Of a stretch of DNA of 41,566 bases, positions 23,240 through 32,374 are shown one piece after another. Each line of letters begins with the position of its first letter. Position 1 is the first letter of the stretch. A program made the position numbers and the translations under genes. Under the pieces are notes generated by a model. That model made no database searches. It was not told where the DNA came from and worked only from the letters and a program-made list of their open reading frames with translations. The stretch comes from Hymenobacter amundsenii (GTDB taxonomy: Bacteria; Bacteroidota; Bacteroidia; Cytophagales; Hymenobacteraceae), in NCBI RefSeq assembly GCF_002204745.1, contig NZ_NIRR01000034.1, positions 1 to 41,566 of the forward strand, written 5' to 3'.

Positions 23240-25567
23240 TTAGTTAGCGGCCAGTTTAAACGAAGCCGTTTGCACGTCGCGGGAATTACCGCCCACGAAT
23301 ACCTGGAAGTCGCCGGGTTCGGCTACGAACTTGAGGTCGTTGTTGTAGAACTTGAGGTCTTCGGGGGTGAGGCGGAAGGTGAGCGTGCGGGATTCCCCCT
23401 TTTTCAGCATCACTTTCTGGAAGCCTTTCAGCTCCTTAACGGGGCGGGAGATGGAGCCGACCATGTCGCGGATATAGAGCTGGGCCACTTCCTCGCCGTC
23501 GTAATTACCGGTGTTCTGTACCGTTACCTTCACTTCCAGTGTGCCGTTCATGGCCAGGCTGGTGGTGCTCAGCTCGGGCTTGCCGTACTGGAAAGTGGTG
23601 TAGCTCAGGCCGAAACCAAACGGGTAGAGTGGGTCGTTGCTGACGTCCATGTAGCGCGACTTGTACTTGTCGAGCGCCACGCCCTGGTAAGGCCGGCCGG
23701 TCATTTTGTGGTTATAGTACAACGGAATCTGGCCCACCGACTGCGGGAAGGTGGCCGTGAGCTTGCCCGAGGGGTTGTAGCTACCGAAGAGCACGTCGGC
23801 AATGGCATTGCCGGCCTGGGAGCCCGCGAACCAGGTTTCGAGGATGGCATCGGCGTTCTGGTCTTCCCAAGGCAGCGTGAGCGGCCGGCCGTTCATGAGC
23901 ACGAGTACCAGCGGCTTGCCGGTAGCCTTGAGGGCCTTGAGCAGCTCCAGCTGCCGGCCGGGCAACCCGATATCGGCGCGGCTGGCCGCCTCCCCCGTCA
24001 TGCCCTGCGACTCGCCCACGGCGGCCACAATCACATCGGCACTCTGGGCCACCTGCACGGCTTCCCGAATCATTTCCTCCGCGCTGCGCGGGTCCACGTT
24101 CAGCTCGCCGCCGTGCTCGTTGAGGCGGGCAATCATCTGGGCGTCGTCGGTGAAATTAGCGCCCTGGGCCGTCACGATTTTCACGCTATTGCCCACGGCG
24201 TTCTTGATGCCCTGCTCCAGCGAAACGGCCTGTTTCCAGTCGCCGGCCCCGCTCCAGGAGCCAATCATGTCGCGCTGGCGGGTGGCCAGCGGGCCGATGA
24301 GGGCGATGGTGCCGGTTTTTTTGAGCGGCAGCGCGTTGTTGCTGTTTTTGAGCAGCACTAGGCTTTTGCGGGCGATGGCGCGGGCGTCAACCACGAACTC
24401 GGGCTTCATCATCGTCTGTTTGGCCCGCTTCTCGTTGGTGTAGCGGTAGGGGTCCTGGAACAAACCCAGCTTCCACTTGGCCTCCAGAATTCGGCGGCAG
24501 GCCACGTCAATCTGCTCCTGCGTAACGGTGCCGTCCTTGAGGTTCTGGGCCAGGTTCTTGAGGAAAATTTCTCCCACCATGTCTTGGTCGATGCCCGCGT
24601 TCAGGGCCAGGGCCGACACCTTGGCGTCGTCGCCCATGCCGTGGGCGGTCATTTCGTTGATGGCTGTGTAGTCAGTGGCCACGAAGCCCGTGAAGCCCCA
24701 CTGGTTGCGCAACAAGTCGGTCATGAGCCACTTATTGCCGGTAGCGGGCACCCCGTTGATGTCGTTGAACGAGGACATCATGGAGCCCGCGCCGGCATCG
24801 ATGGCGGCCTTGTAGGGCGGCAGGTACTCGTTGTACATGCGCACCAGGCTCATGTCGGTGGTGTTGTAGTCGCGGCCGGCCTCGGCGGCTCCGTAGAGGG
24901 CGAAGTGCTTCACGCAGGCCATCACGGTGTTGTTTTTCATCAGGTCGTCGCCCTGGTAGCCGCGCACCATCACGCGGGCAATCTGCGAGCCCAGGTAAGG
25001 GTCTTCGCCCGCCCCTTCCGAGATGCGACCCCAGCGCGGGTCGCGGGCAATATCCACCATCGGCGAGTACACCCAGTTAATACCGTCGGCCGACGATTCC
25101 TCGGCCGCAATGCGGGCGCTGCGCTCTATGGCGGCCAAATCCCAGCTCGCCGAGAGCCCCAGGGCAATCGGAAAAATGGTGCGGTGGCCGTGAATAACGT
25201 CGTAGCCAAAGATGAGCGGAATTTTGAGGCGGGTCTGCTTCACGGCCAGCTCCTGGAGCTTGCGGGCGGCCTGGGGCGTGAAGGTATTGAGCACCGCCCC
25301 CACCGCGCCGCGCTTGATGCTGGCGTCCACGTCCTTGCTCACGACGGGGCCGGTCACGTCGAAGCCCACGGTAATCAGATTCAGCTGGCCGATTTTTTCG
25401 TCCAGGTTCATCTTCTGCATCAGCTCAGAAATAAACTTGTCCATCCGGTCCTTATCATCGGCAGGAGCCGACACGGGAGCCGGGGCAGCAGTTGATTTTG
25501 GGGTTTCGAGCAGGGGCGCGAGCAGGCCCAGGCCCAGCAGCAGGGCATTGCGGAACGGATGTTTCAT
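23240..25567 (-). CDS. GH3 beta-glucosidase, BglX-like
   Basis: Exported beta-glycosidase of 775 residues with the full GH3 layout: N-terminal barrel (DEKIGQLNL at 56-64, FGYDVIHGHRTIFP, KHFALYG at 220-226), nucleophile aspartate in GFVATDYTAI (Asp 299), alpha/beta domain with VAAVGESQGMTGEAASR, and C-terminal fibronectin III-like domain (LYPFGFGLSYTTFQYG to FQVFVGGNSRDV). It should remove terminal glucose from beta-gluco-oligosaccharides in the periplasm. Linkage preference cannot be read from sequence. The signal peptide begins at the ATG at 25567. The gene lies 95 bp downstream of the GH144-like gene on the same strand and is probably cotranscribed with it. It converges with the second GH30 gene. 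Confidence 0.95.
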   Translation of the reverse strand: MKHPFRNALLLGLGLLAPLLETPKSTAAPAPVSAPADDKDRMDKFISELMQKMNLDEKIGQLNLITVGFDVTGPVVSKDVDASIKRGAVGAVLNTFTPQAARKLQELAVKQTRLKIPLIFGYDVIHGHRTIFPIALGLSASWDLAAIERSARIAAEESSADGINWVYSPMVDIARDPRWGRISEGAGEDPYLGSQIARVMVRGYQGDDLMKNNTVMACVKHFALYGAAEAGRDYNTTDMSLVRMYNEYLPPYKAAIDAGAGSMMSSFNDINGVPATGNKWLMTDLLRNQWGFTGFVATDYTAINEMTAHGMGDDAKVSALALNAGIDQDMVGEIFLKNLAQNLKDGTVTQEQIDVACRRILEAKWKLGLFQDPYRYTNEKRAKQTMMKPEFVVDARAIARKSLVLLKNSNNALPLKKTGTIALIGPLATRQRDMIGSWSGAGDWKQAVSLEQGIKNAVGNSVKIVTAQGANFTDDAQMIARLNEHGGELNVDPRSAEEMIREAVQVAQSADVIVAAVGESQGMTGEAASRADIGLPGRQLELLKALKATGKPLVLVLMNGRPLTLPWEDQNADAILETWFAGSQAGNAIADVLFGSYNPSGKLTATFPQSVGQIPLYYNHKMTGRPYQGVALDKYKSRYMDVSNDPLYPFGFGLSYTTFQYGKPELSTTSLAMNGTLEVKVTVQNTGNYDGEEVAQLYIRDMVGSISRPVKELKGFQKVMLKKGESRTLTFRLTPEDLKFYNNDLKFVAEPGDFQVFVGGNSRDVQTASFKLAAN

Positions 25568-25662
25568 AGGGAGAAATTGGAGGTAAGGTAAAAGACCAGA
25601 CAGCCGGGCAGCTATAACAGCCAGGACCGGTATCCAGACTGGCCAGCCGGCTAAAGGTCTTA

Positions 25663-27048
25663 TTATTTCTTTAGCTGTGGGCTTTCAAACCCAAGCTTGG
25701 TGAGGCCGCGCTGCACGTCGGGGCTGCTCATGAACAGCTTCCAGAGCAGGCCGGTGCGGTGGTTCTCAATCATACCCACGATGGGGCCCTGGTCGATGGC
25801 CAGGTAGGATTTGGCCTGCCAGTTATGCTCCTCACTGAAGGCGTCCACGAAGCCGTATTCGCCCCAGATGTTGTCGCCCAGGTCGTTGTAAAAGTGGCGC
25901 AGGGCCTGCATCGAAAACTCCGGGGCGTAGGGCATGGCCGAGAGGGCGGCGGTGGGCGAAATCACGCCCAGGTCCTCGGTGGGCGAATGCGCGGCGTAGC
26001 CTTTGTAGCTGTCGGAGGCGGTGAGGCCCCAGGTGTCGGCCCCGTAACCCTTGTAGTGCTTGGGGTTGTCGATGCAGTAGGCGCGGTTGATGAGCGTGTG
26101 GGCCTGGTTTTGCTGCATGTAGTCGGCGTACTGGTCTTTGAGGCCGCGCGGATCGATGCCTAGAAACGAGTAGTGCGAGAAGAACAACGGCCCGCCGTAG
26201 TCGAAGCCCAGCGGGAGCTTGGTTTTGTAGAACTCCTTGCCATTTTTAAAGTAGTTGCCGGTGGCCCAGCCCTGGTCGTACACGGCCTTGTCGATGGCGT
26301 ACTTGGGCGACGATGCGGCCAGCACGTAGGTCACCAAGCACTCGTTCCAGCCATGAATCTGGTGGTTCATACTCCAGCCGTTGTTAGGGCTCCAGTGCCA
26401 ATAGAGCACGTTCTGGCCGCCCTGCTGGTGCCAGTTCCACTCCACGCCTTCCCACATCCAGAGAATTTTGTTGCGCAGGGCGCTTTCGGCGGGTGTGTCG
26501 CGCGTGTAGTACTGGCGGGCGCAAATCAGGCCCTCGAACAGGAAGGAGGTTTCTACCAGGTCGCCGCCGTCGTCTTTGGGGCTGAAGCGGATGGTTTTGC
26601 CGGTGGCCCCGTTGAGCCAGTGCGGAAACACGCCGTGGTACATATCGGCCTTCCAAAGGAAGTTCACGATTTTGAGTGTCCGCTCGGCCGCCTGCTCGCG
26701 GGTGATCCAGCCACGCTCGGCGGCCACAATTATGGCCATGAGCCCGAAACCGGTGCCGCCGGTAGTCACCACCTCGTCGCCGTAATCGAAGCTCACGTTG
26801 CTCCTCTCCCGGGCCATGCCCGAGACGGGGTGGCCGAAGTCCCAGAAGTAGCGAAACGTCTGGCGCTGCACCAGGTCCAGAAGCTGCTCGTCGGAGAGGT
26901 TGCGGGGGCGCTTAGGGCCGCTGCCGGCGGGCGTCAGGCCCACGGCTGTCGGGGCAGCGGCGGGCTTTTTGACCGGGACTTTCTGCTGGGCTCCGGCCAG
27001 GCCGGGAAATAGTAGGGCGAGTGATAGAAGAAGAAAACTTTGTTTCAT
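25663..27048 (-). CDS. PF10091/GH144-type exported glucan hydrolase ('glucoamylase family protein')
   Basis: Exported protein of 461 residues with a signal peptide (MKQSFLLLSLALLFPGLAGA). The (alpha/alpha)6-barrel family is recognised from DLVQRQTFRYFWDFGHPVSGMARERS, TTGGTGFGLMAIIVAAERGW, HGVFPHWLNGATGKTIRFSPKDDGGDLVETSFL, NNGWSMNHQIHGWNECLVTYVLAASS, DTWGLTASDSYKGYAAHSPTEDLG and WGEYGFVDAFSEEHNW. Such proteins are often labelled glucoamylase. The characterised founder of GH144, from Chitinophaga, is an endo-beta-1,2-glucanase, so beta-1,2-glucan is one plausible substrate here. The ATG at 27048 is chosen over one four codons earlier because it begins the signal peptide. It lies between SusD and GH3 on the same strand, separated from SusD by palindrome copy 4. 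Confidence 0.88.
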   Translation of the reverse strand: MKQSFLLLSLALLFPGLAGAQQKVPVKKPAAAPTAVGLTPAGSGPKRPRNLSDEQLLDLVQRQTFRYFWDFGHPVSGMARERSNVSFDYGDEVVTTGGTGFGLMAIIVAAERGWITREQAAERTLKIVNFLWKADMYHGVFPHWLNGATGKTIRFSPKDDGGDLVETSFLFEGLICARQYYTRDTPAESALRNKILWMWEGVEWNWHQQGGQNVLYWHWSPNNGWSMNHQIHGWNECLVTYVLAASSPKYAIDKAVYDQGWATGNYFKNGKEFYKTKLPLGFDYGGPLFFSHYSFLGIDPRGLKDQYADYMQQNQAHTLINRAYCIDNPKHYKGYGADTWGLTASDSYKGYAAHSPTEDLGVISPTAALSAMPYAPEFSMQALRHFYNDLGDNIWGEYGFVDAFSEEHNWQAKSYLAIDQGPIVGMIENHRTGLLWKLFMSSPDVQRGLTKLGFESPQLKK

Positions 27049-27145
27049 AAATACAGGCATCTCATCCCCTGCCCGCTGCCTGAGCGGGCTTTCTGCTTAA
27101 GATAAGCAGCATGGGGAGTGGTGGGAAGATGAGAGAACAGTTTTG

Positions 27146-27318
27146 AAAGACCGTCATGCTGAGCGCAGCCGGAGGCAGAGTCGAAGCATCTCTACCGCTT
27201 CGTAGCAATGAGCAATCAACTTCAAGAAGCAAGAGGCTTCGTGGCCTCAGCATGACAATAGCATTGCAGTAGAGATGCTTCGACTCCGCCTCCGGCTGCG
27301 CTCAGCATGACGGTCTTT
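27146..27318. repeat. palindrome of the GTCATnCnGAGC family, copy 4, with a nested partial copy
   Basis: Arms 27146-27198 and 27266-27318 match in 51 of 53 positions, with ends AAAGACCGTCATGCTGAGC. The loop contains a further piece ending GGCCTCAGCATGAC (27242-27255), which looks like the right end of another copy. The element lies between SusD (stop at 27328) and the GH144-like gene (start 27048), both on the minus strand. It could reduce read-through from susCD into the hydrolase pair. Confidence 0.92.
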
Positions 27319-27327
27319 TATACACCC

Positions 27328-28869
27328 CTAGTACCCCGGGTTCTGGGTCAGGGCGCCGGCGCTCAGGTCAATCTGCTGCTGCGGGATGGGGAACAGCTCG
27401 TTTTTGCCCTTGGTGAACGTTTTGCCCTGGGCGGCAAACAGCGGCACGATGCGGCCGGGCTGGATACTTTCCTGGCGCACCAGGTCGAAGAACCGGTCAT
27501 GTTCCAACGCCAGCTCCACCCGGCGCTCCTGCCAGATCTGGGCCAGCGTGAGGCCAGTTCGTGGGGCTAGGCCGGCGCGGGCCCTGACGAGGTTGATGGC
27601 CGTGGTAGCGCCCGCCACGTTGCCCAGCTGAAAGGCCGCCTCGGCGTTGATCAGCAGCACCTCGGCATAGCGCAACACCCGGATATTCTTGGGCAGGTAG
27701 TCGTTGTTGCCGCAGCTTGTCTCCTTGGTGCGGCTGTGGTAGGCCTTGTAGCTGTAGCGGAAGTTTTCCACCGAATCCTTGCTCGGAATCCGGAACCCGT
27801 CCCAGAGCACGGTACCGGTTTTGGCTGTTGTGATGAAGATGATGCTGGCCGCCCGGCGCTTGTCGCCGGCTTCGTAGGCGTCGGCCAGCTGCTGGGTGGG
27901 GTTATTGAAGCCGAAGCCTAGGTCGGCCCAGCCGCCCTTGCCGCCGGCCCGCGGCCCCTGGCTGACCACATACAGGTTCACGGCCGAGTTGTTGCAGGCC
28001 GCATTAATGCCCGTCTGCACCTCAAACACCGATTCCTCGCTGTTGGCCCCCACTTCGCGCCAGATGTTCTCATAGCTCGGAGCCAGCCCGTAATTGCCCG
28101 ACTTGCCCGTGATGATTTCGTTGGTCAGGTCGAAGGCCTTCTGGTAGTTTTTCTGGTAGAGGTACACCTTGGCCAGCATTCCCTGGGCAGCGGCCTTGGT
28201 GGCGCGCCCGGTTTCGGTAGCACCCTTCAGCGGTAGGTTATCTACCCCAAACTGCAGGTCGCTGATGATGAGGTCATAAATTTCCTGAGCCGTGGCACGC
28301 TTCTGCAGGTTCGGGTCGTTGATTTCCGAGGCCAGCGGTACCCGATCCAGCTTAGGTACGCCCCCAAAAAAGCGCACCATATTAAAGTAGAAGTAGCCGC
28401 GCAGAAAGCGCACCTCCCCGATAAGGCGGTTGCGGGTGGCTTCCGGGGCCGGGCTCAGCGGAATCTTATCCAAGGCCTGGTTGGCCCGGTTGATGCCCTG
28501 GAAGTAGCCCTGCCAGGTGTTATTAACGATGCCGTTGGTGGAGTTGAGCGTGAAGTTATCGACCTCCAGGGCCGGGCCGTAGTCCTGGGGCGAGCTGCCC
28601 TTATCGGCGTCGTCGGAGGCCACGTCCGTCAGCATCACGTACTGCAGGCCGTGGATGTCGGCCCCGAAGCCGCCGAGGTACATCACGTTGTACACGCCAT
28701 CGACCAGCTTTTGGGCAGCCGAGGGGTCGGTTTTGATCTGATCTTCGGTGAGCAGCCCCTGCGGAGCTACATCGAGAAAGTCTTTGCAGCTCACCGCGCC
28801 GGCCGTGAGCACGAGCCCGAGGGCAGCTAGGCGGAGGGGGCGGGAAATATGAGTAAGGTGGGTTTTCAT
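27328..28869 (-). CDS. SusD/RagB-family glycan-binding outer-membrane lipoprotein
   Basis: Surface lipoprotein of 513 residues that caps the SusC channel and binds the glycan. The N-terminus is a lipoprotein signal with the lipobox SCKDFLDV (Cys 28), the classic SusD start. TPR-like helices follow: AQKLVDGVYNVMYLGGFGADIHG, YFQGINRANQALDKIPLSP, RLIGEVRFLRGYFYFNMVRFFGGVPKLDRV, which is the RagB motif, and AAAQGMLAKVYLYQKNYQKAF. The C-terminal RYAEVLLINAEAAFQLGN and IWQERRVELALEHDRFFDLVRQ stretches are the SusD C-terminal signature. The start lies 12 bp after the SusC stop, so the two are translated from one message. Ligand specificity is unknown. Confidence 0.96.
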   Translation of the reverse strand: MKTHLTHISRPLRLAALGLVLTAGAVSCKDFLDVAPQGLLTEDQIKTDPSAAQKLVDGVYNVMYLGGFGADIHGLQYVMLTDVASDDADKGSSPQDYGPALEVDNFTLNSTNGIVNNTWQGYFQGINRANQALDKIPLSPAPEATRNRLIGEVRFLRGYFYFNMVRFFGGVPKLDRVPLASEINDPNLQKRATAQEIYDLIISDLQFGVDNLPLKGATETGRATKAAAQGMLAKVYLYQKNYQKAFDLTNEIITGKSGNYGLAPSYENIWREVGANSEESVFEVQTGINAACNNSAVNLYVVSQGPRAGGKGGWADLGFGFNNPTQQLADAYEAGDKRRAASIIFITTAKTGTVLWDGFRIPSKDSVENFRYSYKAYHSRTKETSCGNNDYLPKNIRVLRYAEVLLINAEAAFQLGNVAGATTAINLVRARAGLAPRTGLTLAQIWQERRVELALEHDRFFDLVRQESIQPGRIVPLFAAQGKTFTKGKNELFPIPQQQIDLSAGALTQNPGY

Positions 28870-28881
28870 GGGTGGGGCAGA

Positions 28882-31800
28882 CTAAAAGTTGACGTTCAGA
28901 CCCAGCGCGAGCGTGCGGCTGGTGGGGTACGTGGTGGCTTCGATACCCGAATCAAGCGGACCACCCGGCAGCTCGGGCGTGAAGCCCGAGTAGTTGGTAA
29001 TCGTGAACAGGTTCTGGGCCGTGGCGAACACCCGCAGCGACGAGAGGTGCGCCCGCTCGATCAGGCCGGTGGGAATAGTGTAGCCGAGCACCAGGTTGTT
29101 GAGCCGGATGTAGCTGCCCGACTCAATGAAATAGGTGGAGTTGGGCGTGTTGTTGCGGATAGCAAACGGGTTGGTCGTCGAGGGGTTGGTAACCGTCCAG
29201 CGGTTGGCGGCGAAATCGGCCTCCACGTTGTCAGTCACCTGCCCGGTTGCCTGCTTTTTGCGGTTGTACACATCGTTATTCACGTTGCCGCTGAACACGA
29301 ACGAGAGGTCGACGCCGCTGAAAGTGAGCCCGCCGTTGATACCGAAGTACATGGGTGGCTGGTAGGAGCCGGCATTCACCCGGTCGCGCAAATCAATGGT
29401 GCCGTCGCCATTGGTGTCGGCGTACTTCAGGTCGCCGGGCTGGGGCGTGAAGAAGGTGTACTTGGGGTAGGCGTCGATTTCGGCCTGGTTCTGGAACACG
29501 CCCACGGCCTTGAGCACGTAGAACGAGCCGGCCGCTACGCCGTTGTCGGAACGCGTGACGTTGTTGGCGCCCCCGAACAACGCCTGGCCGCCGTTGAGCT
29601 TCTCGATGCGGTTTTTGTTGAAGGTGGCATTCACGCCGAAGTTGTAGCTGAACCGCTCCCCCACATTGGCCCGCCAGTTCAAGGCCGCTTCCACGCCCCG
29701 GTTGCTGATGTCGGCGGCGTTGGTGATGTACTGGTTGTCGGGGTCGCCGAACAGGGCCGGAATGTTCACCGGAATCAGCGCGTCGGTGGTGCGCTTGTCG
29801 TAGTAGGTCAGCTCGCCGGTCAGCTTGTTGTCGAGCACCCCAAATTCAACGGCCGCATCGTACTCGCGGGTTACTTCCCAGCGCACGTTACGGTCCTTTA
29901 TCTGGCTGATAACGGCCCCGAGCACCGGCTGGTTGTTGAACACGTACGGGATGTTGATGTCGGCCGTCGTGATATAGGAGTTGGGGTCGATCTGGTCGTT
30001 ACCCAATTGGCCGTAGCTGGCCCGCAGCTTGAGGAAGCTCAGCACGTTCTGGTCCTTAAGGAAGCCCTCCTCGGTCACGATCCAGCCCAAACCTACCGAT
30101 GGAAACAGGCCCCAGCGCTGGCTGGAGTTGAATTTTGAGGTACCGTCGTAGCGCAGGCTGCTAGTGAACAGATATTTGCCGGCGTAGGCGTAGTTGATTC
30201 GGCCCAGTCCCGAGAGGCGGCGGTCTTTACCCAGCACTGGCGAGCTGTTGACAGCCGTATTGGGGTCACCGGTATTCAGGTACCACTGGTTGGGGTCGGC
30301 GGGCACGTTAAAGCGCGACCCGGCCAGCGAATTACTCTGGCCTTCCTCCGTCACAGTGCCCAGCAACAGCGTTAGGTTGTGCAGTTCGCCGAGCTGGCGC
30401 TGGTAGGTGGCCGTGTTTTCCCACAGGTAGCGGGTGCTGTTGATTTGCGTCACGTTCAGGGCGCTCCGGTTGTTGCGCTGGTTGCCGCCGGCCGTCAGAA
30501 ACGTAACCTCGTCGTTGAGGTACTGGTAATCGTAGACCCGGCGGTTGTTGTAGTTCAGGTCTACGTTGAAGGCCGAGCGCAACGTGAGGCCCTCAATGGG
30601 CGTCAGGTTGAGGGCGACGTTGCCCTGCAAACGGTTTTCGAGCGACTTATTATCGTTCTTCTCGATGTCGAGCACCGGGTTGCCCACGTTGCCGAAAGCC
30701 GACGTGTTACCGTAACGCCCGTCGCGCTTGGCCGCGATGGTGGGGGCGGCGCGGTAGGCGTTCTGGAAGGCCGTGCCGAAGTTCACATCCCGGGTATCGG
30801 CCCGGCTAAACGAGGCCTGGGAGCTAATGCTCACTTTGGAGGACAGAATGAACTCGGTGTTCGAGCGCACCGTCAGGCGGCTGAAGCGGTTGGTAATGGC
30901 CAGCCCGTCGTCTTGGAGCAGGTTGCCACTGAAGTAGTAGCGCACGCTCTCGTTGGCGCCCGACACGGCCAGATTATGGTTCTGGTAGGTGGCGGTGCGC
31001 AGAATCTGGTCGTACCAGTCGGTGCTGCCCGAGTAGTCGGGCACCGTAATATCGGGGGCCGTATCCTTTAGGTAGCGCACATACTGGCCGGCATCGGCCA
31101 TTTTCACCAGGTGGGCAGCCTGCTTGAAGCCTACGGTGGCATTGTAGCTGAGTACGGGCTTACCGAACTTGCCCTTCTTGGTGGTCACGATAATCACGCC
31201 GTTAGCCCCGCGCACGCCGTAAATAGCGGCCGCCGAAGCATCCTTGAGCACGTCAATCGTCTCGATGTCGGAGTTGCTCAGGTTGCGGATATCGGTCGTC
31301 TGCACCCCATCAACCACGTAAAGCGGGTTGGCGCCGGCCAGCAGCGTGCCCGTTCCCCGGATGCGCACCGTGGGCTGGGCGTTGGGCGTGCCGTCGGTGA
31401 TAATCTGGACGCCGGCCACTTTGCCTTGCAAGGCCTGCGTAGGCGTCTGCACCGGCTGATTCACGATTTCCTTGGCCTCTACCCGGGCCACGGCCCCGGT
31501 CAGGTCGCGCTTCTGCTGGGTGCCATAGCCCACCACAACCACCTCGCTCAGGGCTTGGTTATCGGGGGCCAGGCTGATATCGACGGTAGTGCGGCCGTTG
31601 AGCACGGCTTCCTGATTGGTGTAGCCCACGAAGGAGAAGAGCAGCGTAGCGTTGTCGGGCACGTTGGGCAGCGTATAGCGGCCATCGGCGTCGGTCTGGG
31701 TGCCGATGCTGGTGCCTTTCACCACCACGTTCACCCCGGGCAGCCCCCCACCCTTTTCATCTACCACCCGGCCGGTCACGCTCACATCGGGCGCGGCGGC

Positions 31801-32166
31801 GGTAGGCCGCAGAATAATACCGCTGCTAATGGGCTCGTAGGCCACGTGCAACGGGTCGAGGAGCAGGTGCAGCACCTCGGCCAACGGCTGGCCGGTCGCC
31901 TGAATCGACACCCGCCGACCTGCTCCAATCAGCTGGCGGCTGTACTGGAAGTGGATGTTGGCCTGCAGTTCGAGCTTGGTCAACACCGCGTGCATGGTCT
32001 CATCCTGGACCTGGAGCGTGATGGGCCGCGCCAGGAACTCCTGGGCGGCGGCGGGCCGGGCGGCGGCGGTGGCTACGCTGCTGCTGAGCAAGGCCACGCA
32101 CAACGGCTGCCACAGCGCACTCCCGCGCCAAGACAGGGCGGGCAAAATGGGTAGGGAAATTCTCAT
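28882..32166 (-). CDS. SusC/RagA TonB-dependent outer-membrane transporter with STN signalling domain
   Basis: Outer-membrane importer of 1094 residues. After the signal peptide comes an STN domain (residues about 48-120, ITLQVQDETMHAVLTKLELQ to VAYEPISSGIILRP), then a carboxypeptidase-regulatory-like domain (128-200, VTGRVVDEKGGGLPGVNVVV), the SusC signature LSEVVVVGYGTQQKRDLTGAV (about 206-226), a plug (ALQGKVAGVQI, DVLKDASAAAIYGVRGANGVIIV) and a beta-barrel that ends in the usual aromatic residue (LALGLNVNF). The STN domain is the part that, in FecA-type systems, contacts a FecR anti-sigma protein across the periplasm. A FecR and an ECF sigma gene lie directly upstream in the same direction, so substrate-induced transcription of this locus is likely. 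SusD follows after 12 bp. Confidence 0.95.
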   Translation of the reverse strand: MRISLPILPALSWRGSALWQPLCVALLSSSVATAAARPAAAQEFLARPITLQVQDETMHAVLTKLELQANIHFQYSRQLIGAGRRVSIQATGQPLAEVLHLLLDPLHVAYEPISSGIILRPTAAAPDVSVTGRVVDEKGGGLPGVNVVVKGTSIGTQTDADGRYTLPNVPDNATLLFSFVGYTNQEAVLNGRTTVDISLAPDNQALSEVVVVGYGTQQKRDLTGAVARVEAKEIVNQPVQTPTQALQGKVAGVQIITDGTPNAQPTVRIRGTGTLLAGANPLYVVDGVQTTDIRNLSNSDIETIDVLKDASAAAIYGVRGANGVIIVTTKKGKFGKPVLSYNATVGFKQAAHLVKMADAGQYVRYLKDTAPDITVPDYSGSTDWYDQILRTATYQNHNLAVSGANESVRYYFSGNLLQDDGLAITNRFSRLTVRSNTEFILSSKVSISSQASFSRADTRDVNFGTAFQNAYRAAPTIAAKRDGRYGNTSAFGNVGNPVLDIEKNDNKSLENRLQGNVALNLTPIEGLTLRSAFNVDLNYNNRRVYDYQYLNDEVTFLTAGGNQRNNRSALNVTQINSTRYLWENTATYQRQLGELHNLTLLLGTVTEEGQSNSLAGSRFNVPADPNQWYLNTGDPNTAVNSSPVLGKDRRLSGLGRINYAYAGKYLFTSSLRYDGTSKFNSSQRWGLFPSVGLGWIVTEEGFLKDQNVLSFLKLRASYGQLGNDQIDPNSYITTADINIPYVFNNQPVLGAVISQIKDRNVRWEVTREYDAAVEFGVLDNKLTGELTYYDKRTTDALIPVNIPALFGDPDNQYITNAADISNRGVEAALNWRANVGERFSYNFGVNATFNKNRIEKLNGGQALFGGANNVTRSDNGVAAGSFYVLKAVGVFQNQAEIDAYPKYTFFTPQPGDLKYADTNGDGTIDLRDRVNAGSYQPPMYFGINGGLTFSGVDLSFVFSGNVNNDVYNRKKQATGQVTDNVEADFAANRWTVTNPSTTNPFAIRNNTPNSTYFIESGSYIRLNNLVLGYTIPTGLIERAHLSSLRVFATAQNLFTITNYSGFTPELPGGPLDSGIEATTYPTSRTLALGLNVNF

Positions 32167-32374
32167 ACAATGGTGGGAAATGATGGAAAGACGGGAGCGA
32201 AAAAGAGTCTCATTACCTGCCCAAGGCGCAGCAAACCGGCCACCGGGGCCGGGAGGGAGTTGCCGCTGTCAGGCAGCATGGTTGAGCAGAATCGAAGGTT
32301 ATCGTTACATAGGCAAAGACGGTGTGGCAGTTCGGTCAAGTAGTTAAGAAAGATGCAATTAAAGTGGATCGAAA

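Noticed and set aside
23270..25495. Several long plus-strand frames (up to 363 codons)
   Set aside because: Antisense to the GH3 gene; no recognisable protein features.
7987..27318. CRISPR array
   Set aside because: The repeated elements are kilobases apart, palindromic over their whole length and not separated by uniform spacers.
28849..30138. Open frame of 429 codons on the plus strand
   Set aside because: It lies antisense to susC, has no domain or signal and is rich in Val, Gly, His and Arg, as expected from the reverse of a GC-rich gene.
31111..32154. Open frame of 347 codons on the plus strand
   Set aside because: Antisense to the SusC N-terminal part, with low-complexity composition; the SusC STN and plug motifs on the other strand are unmistakable.
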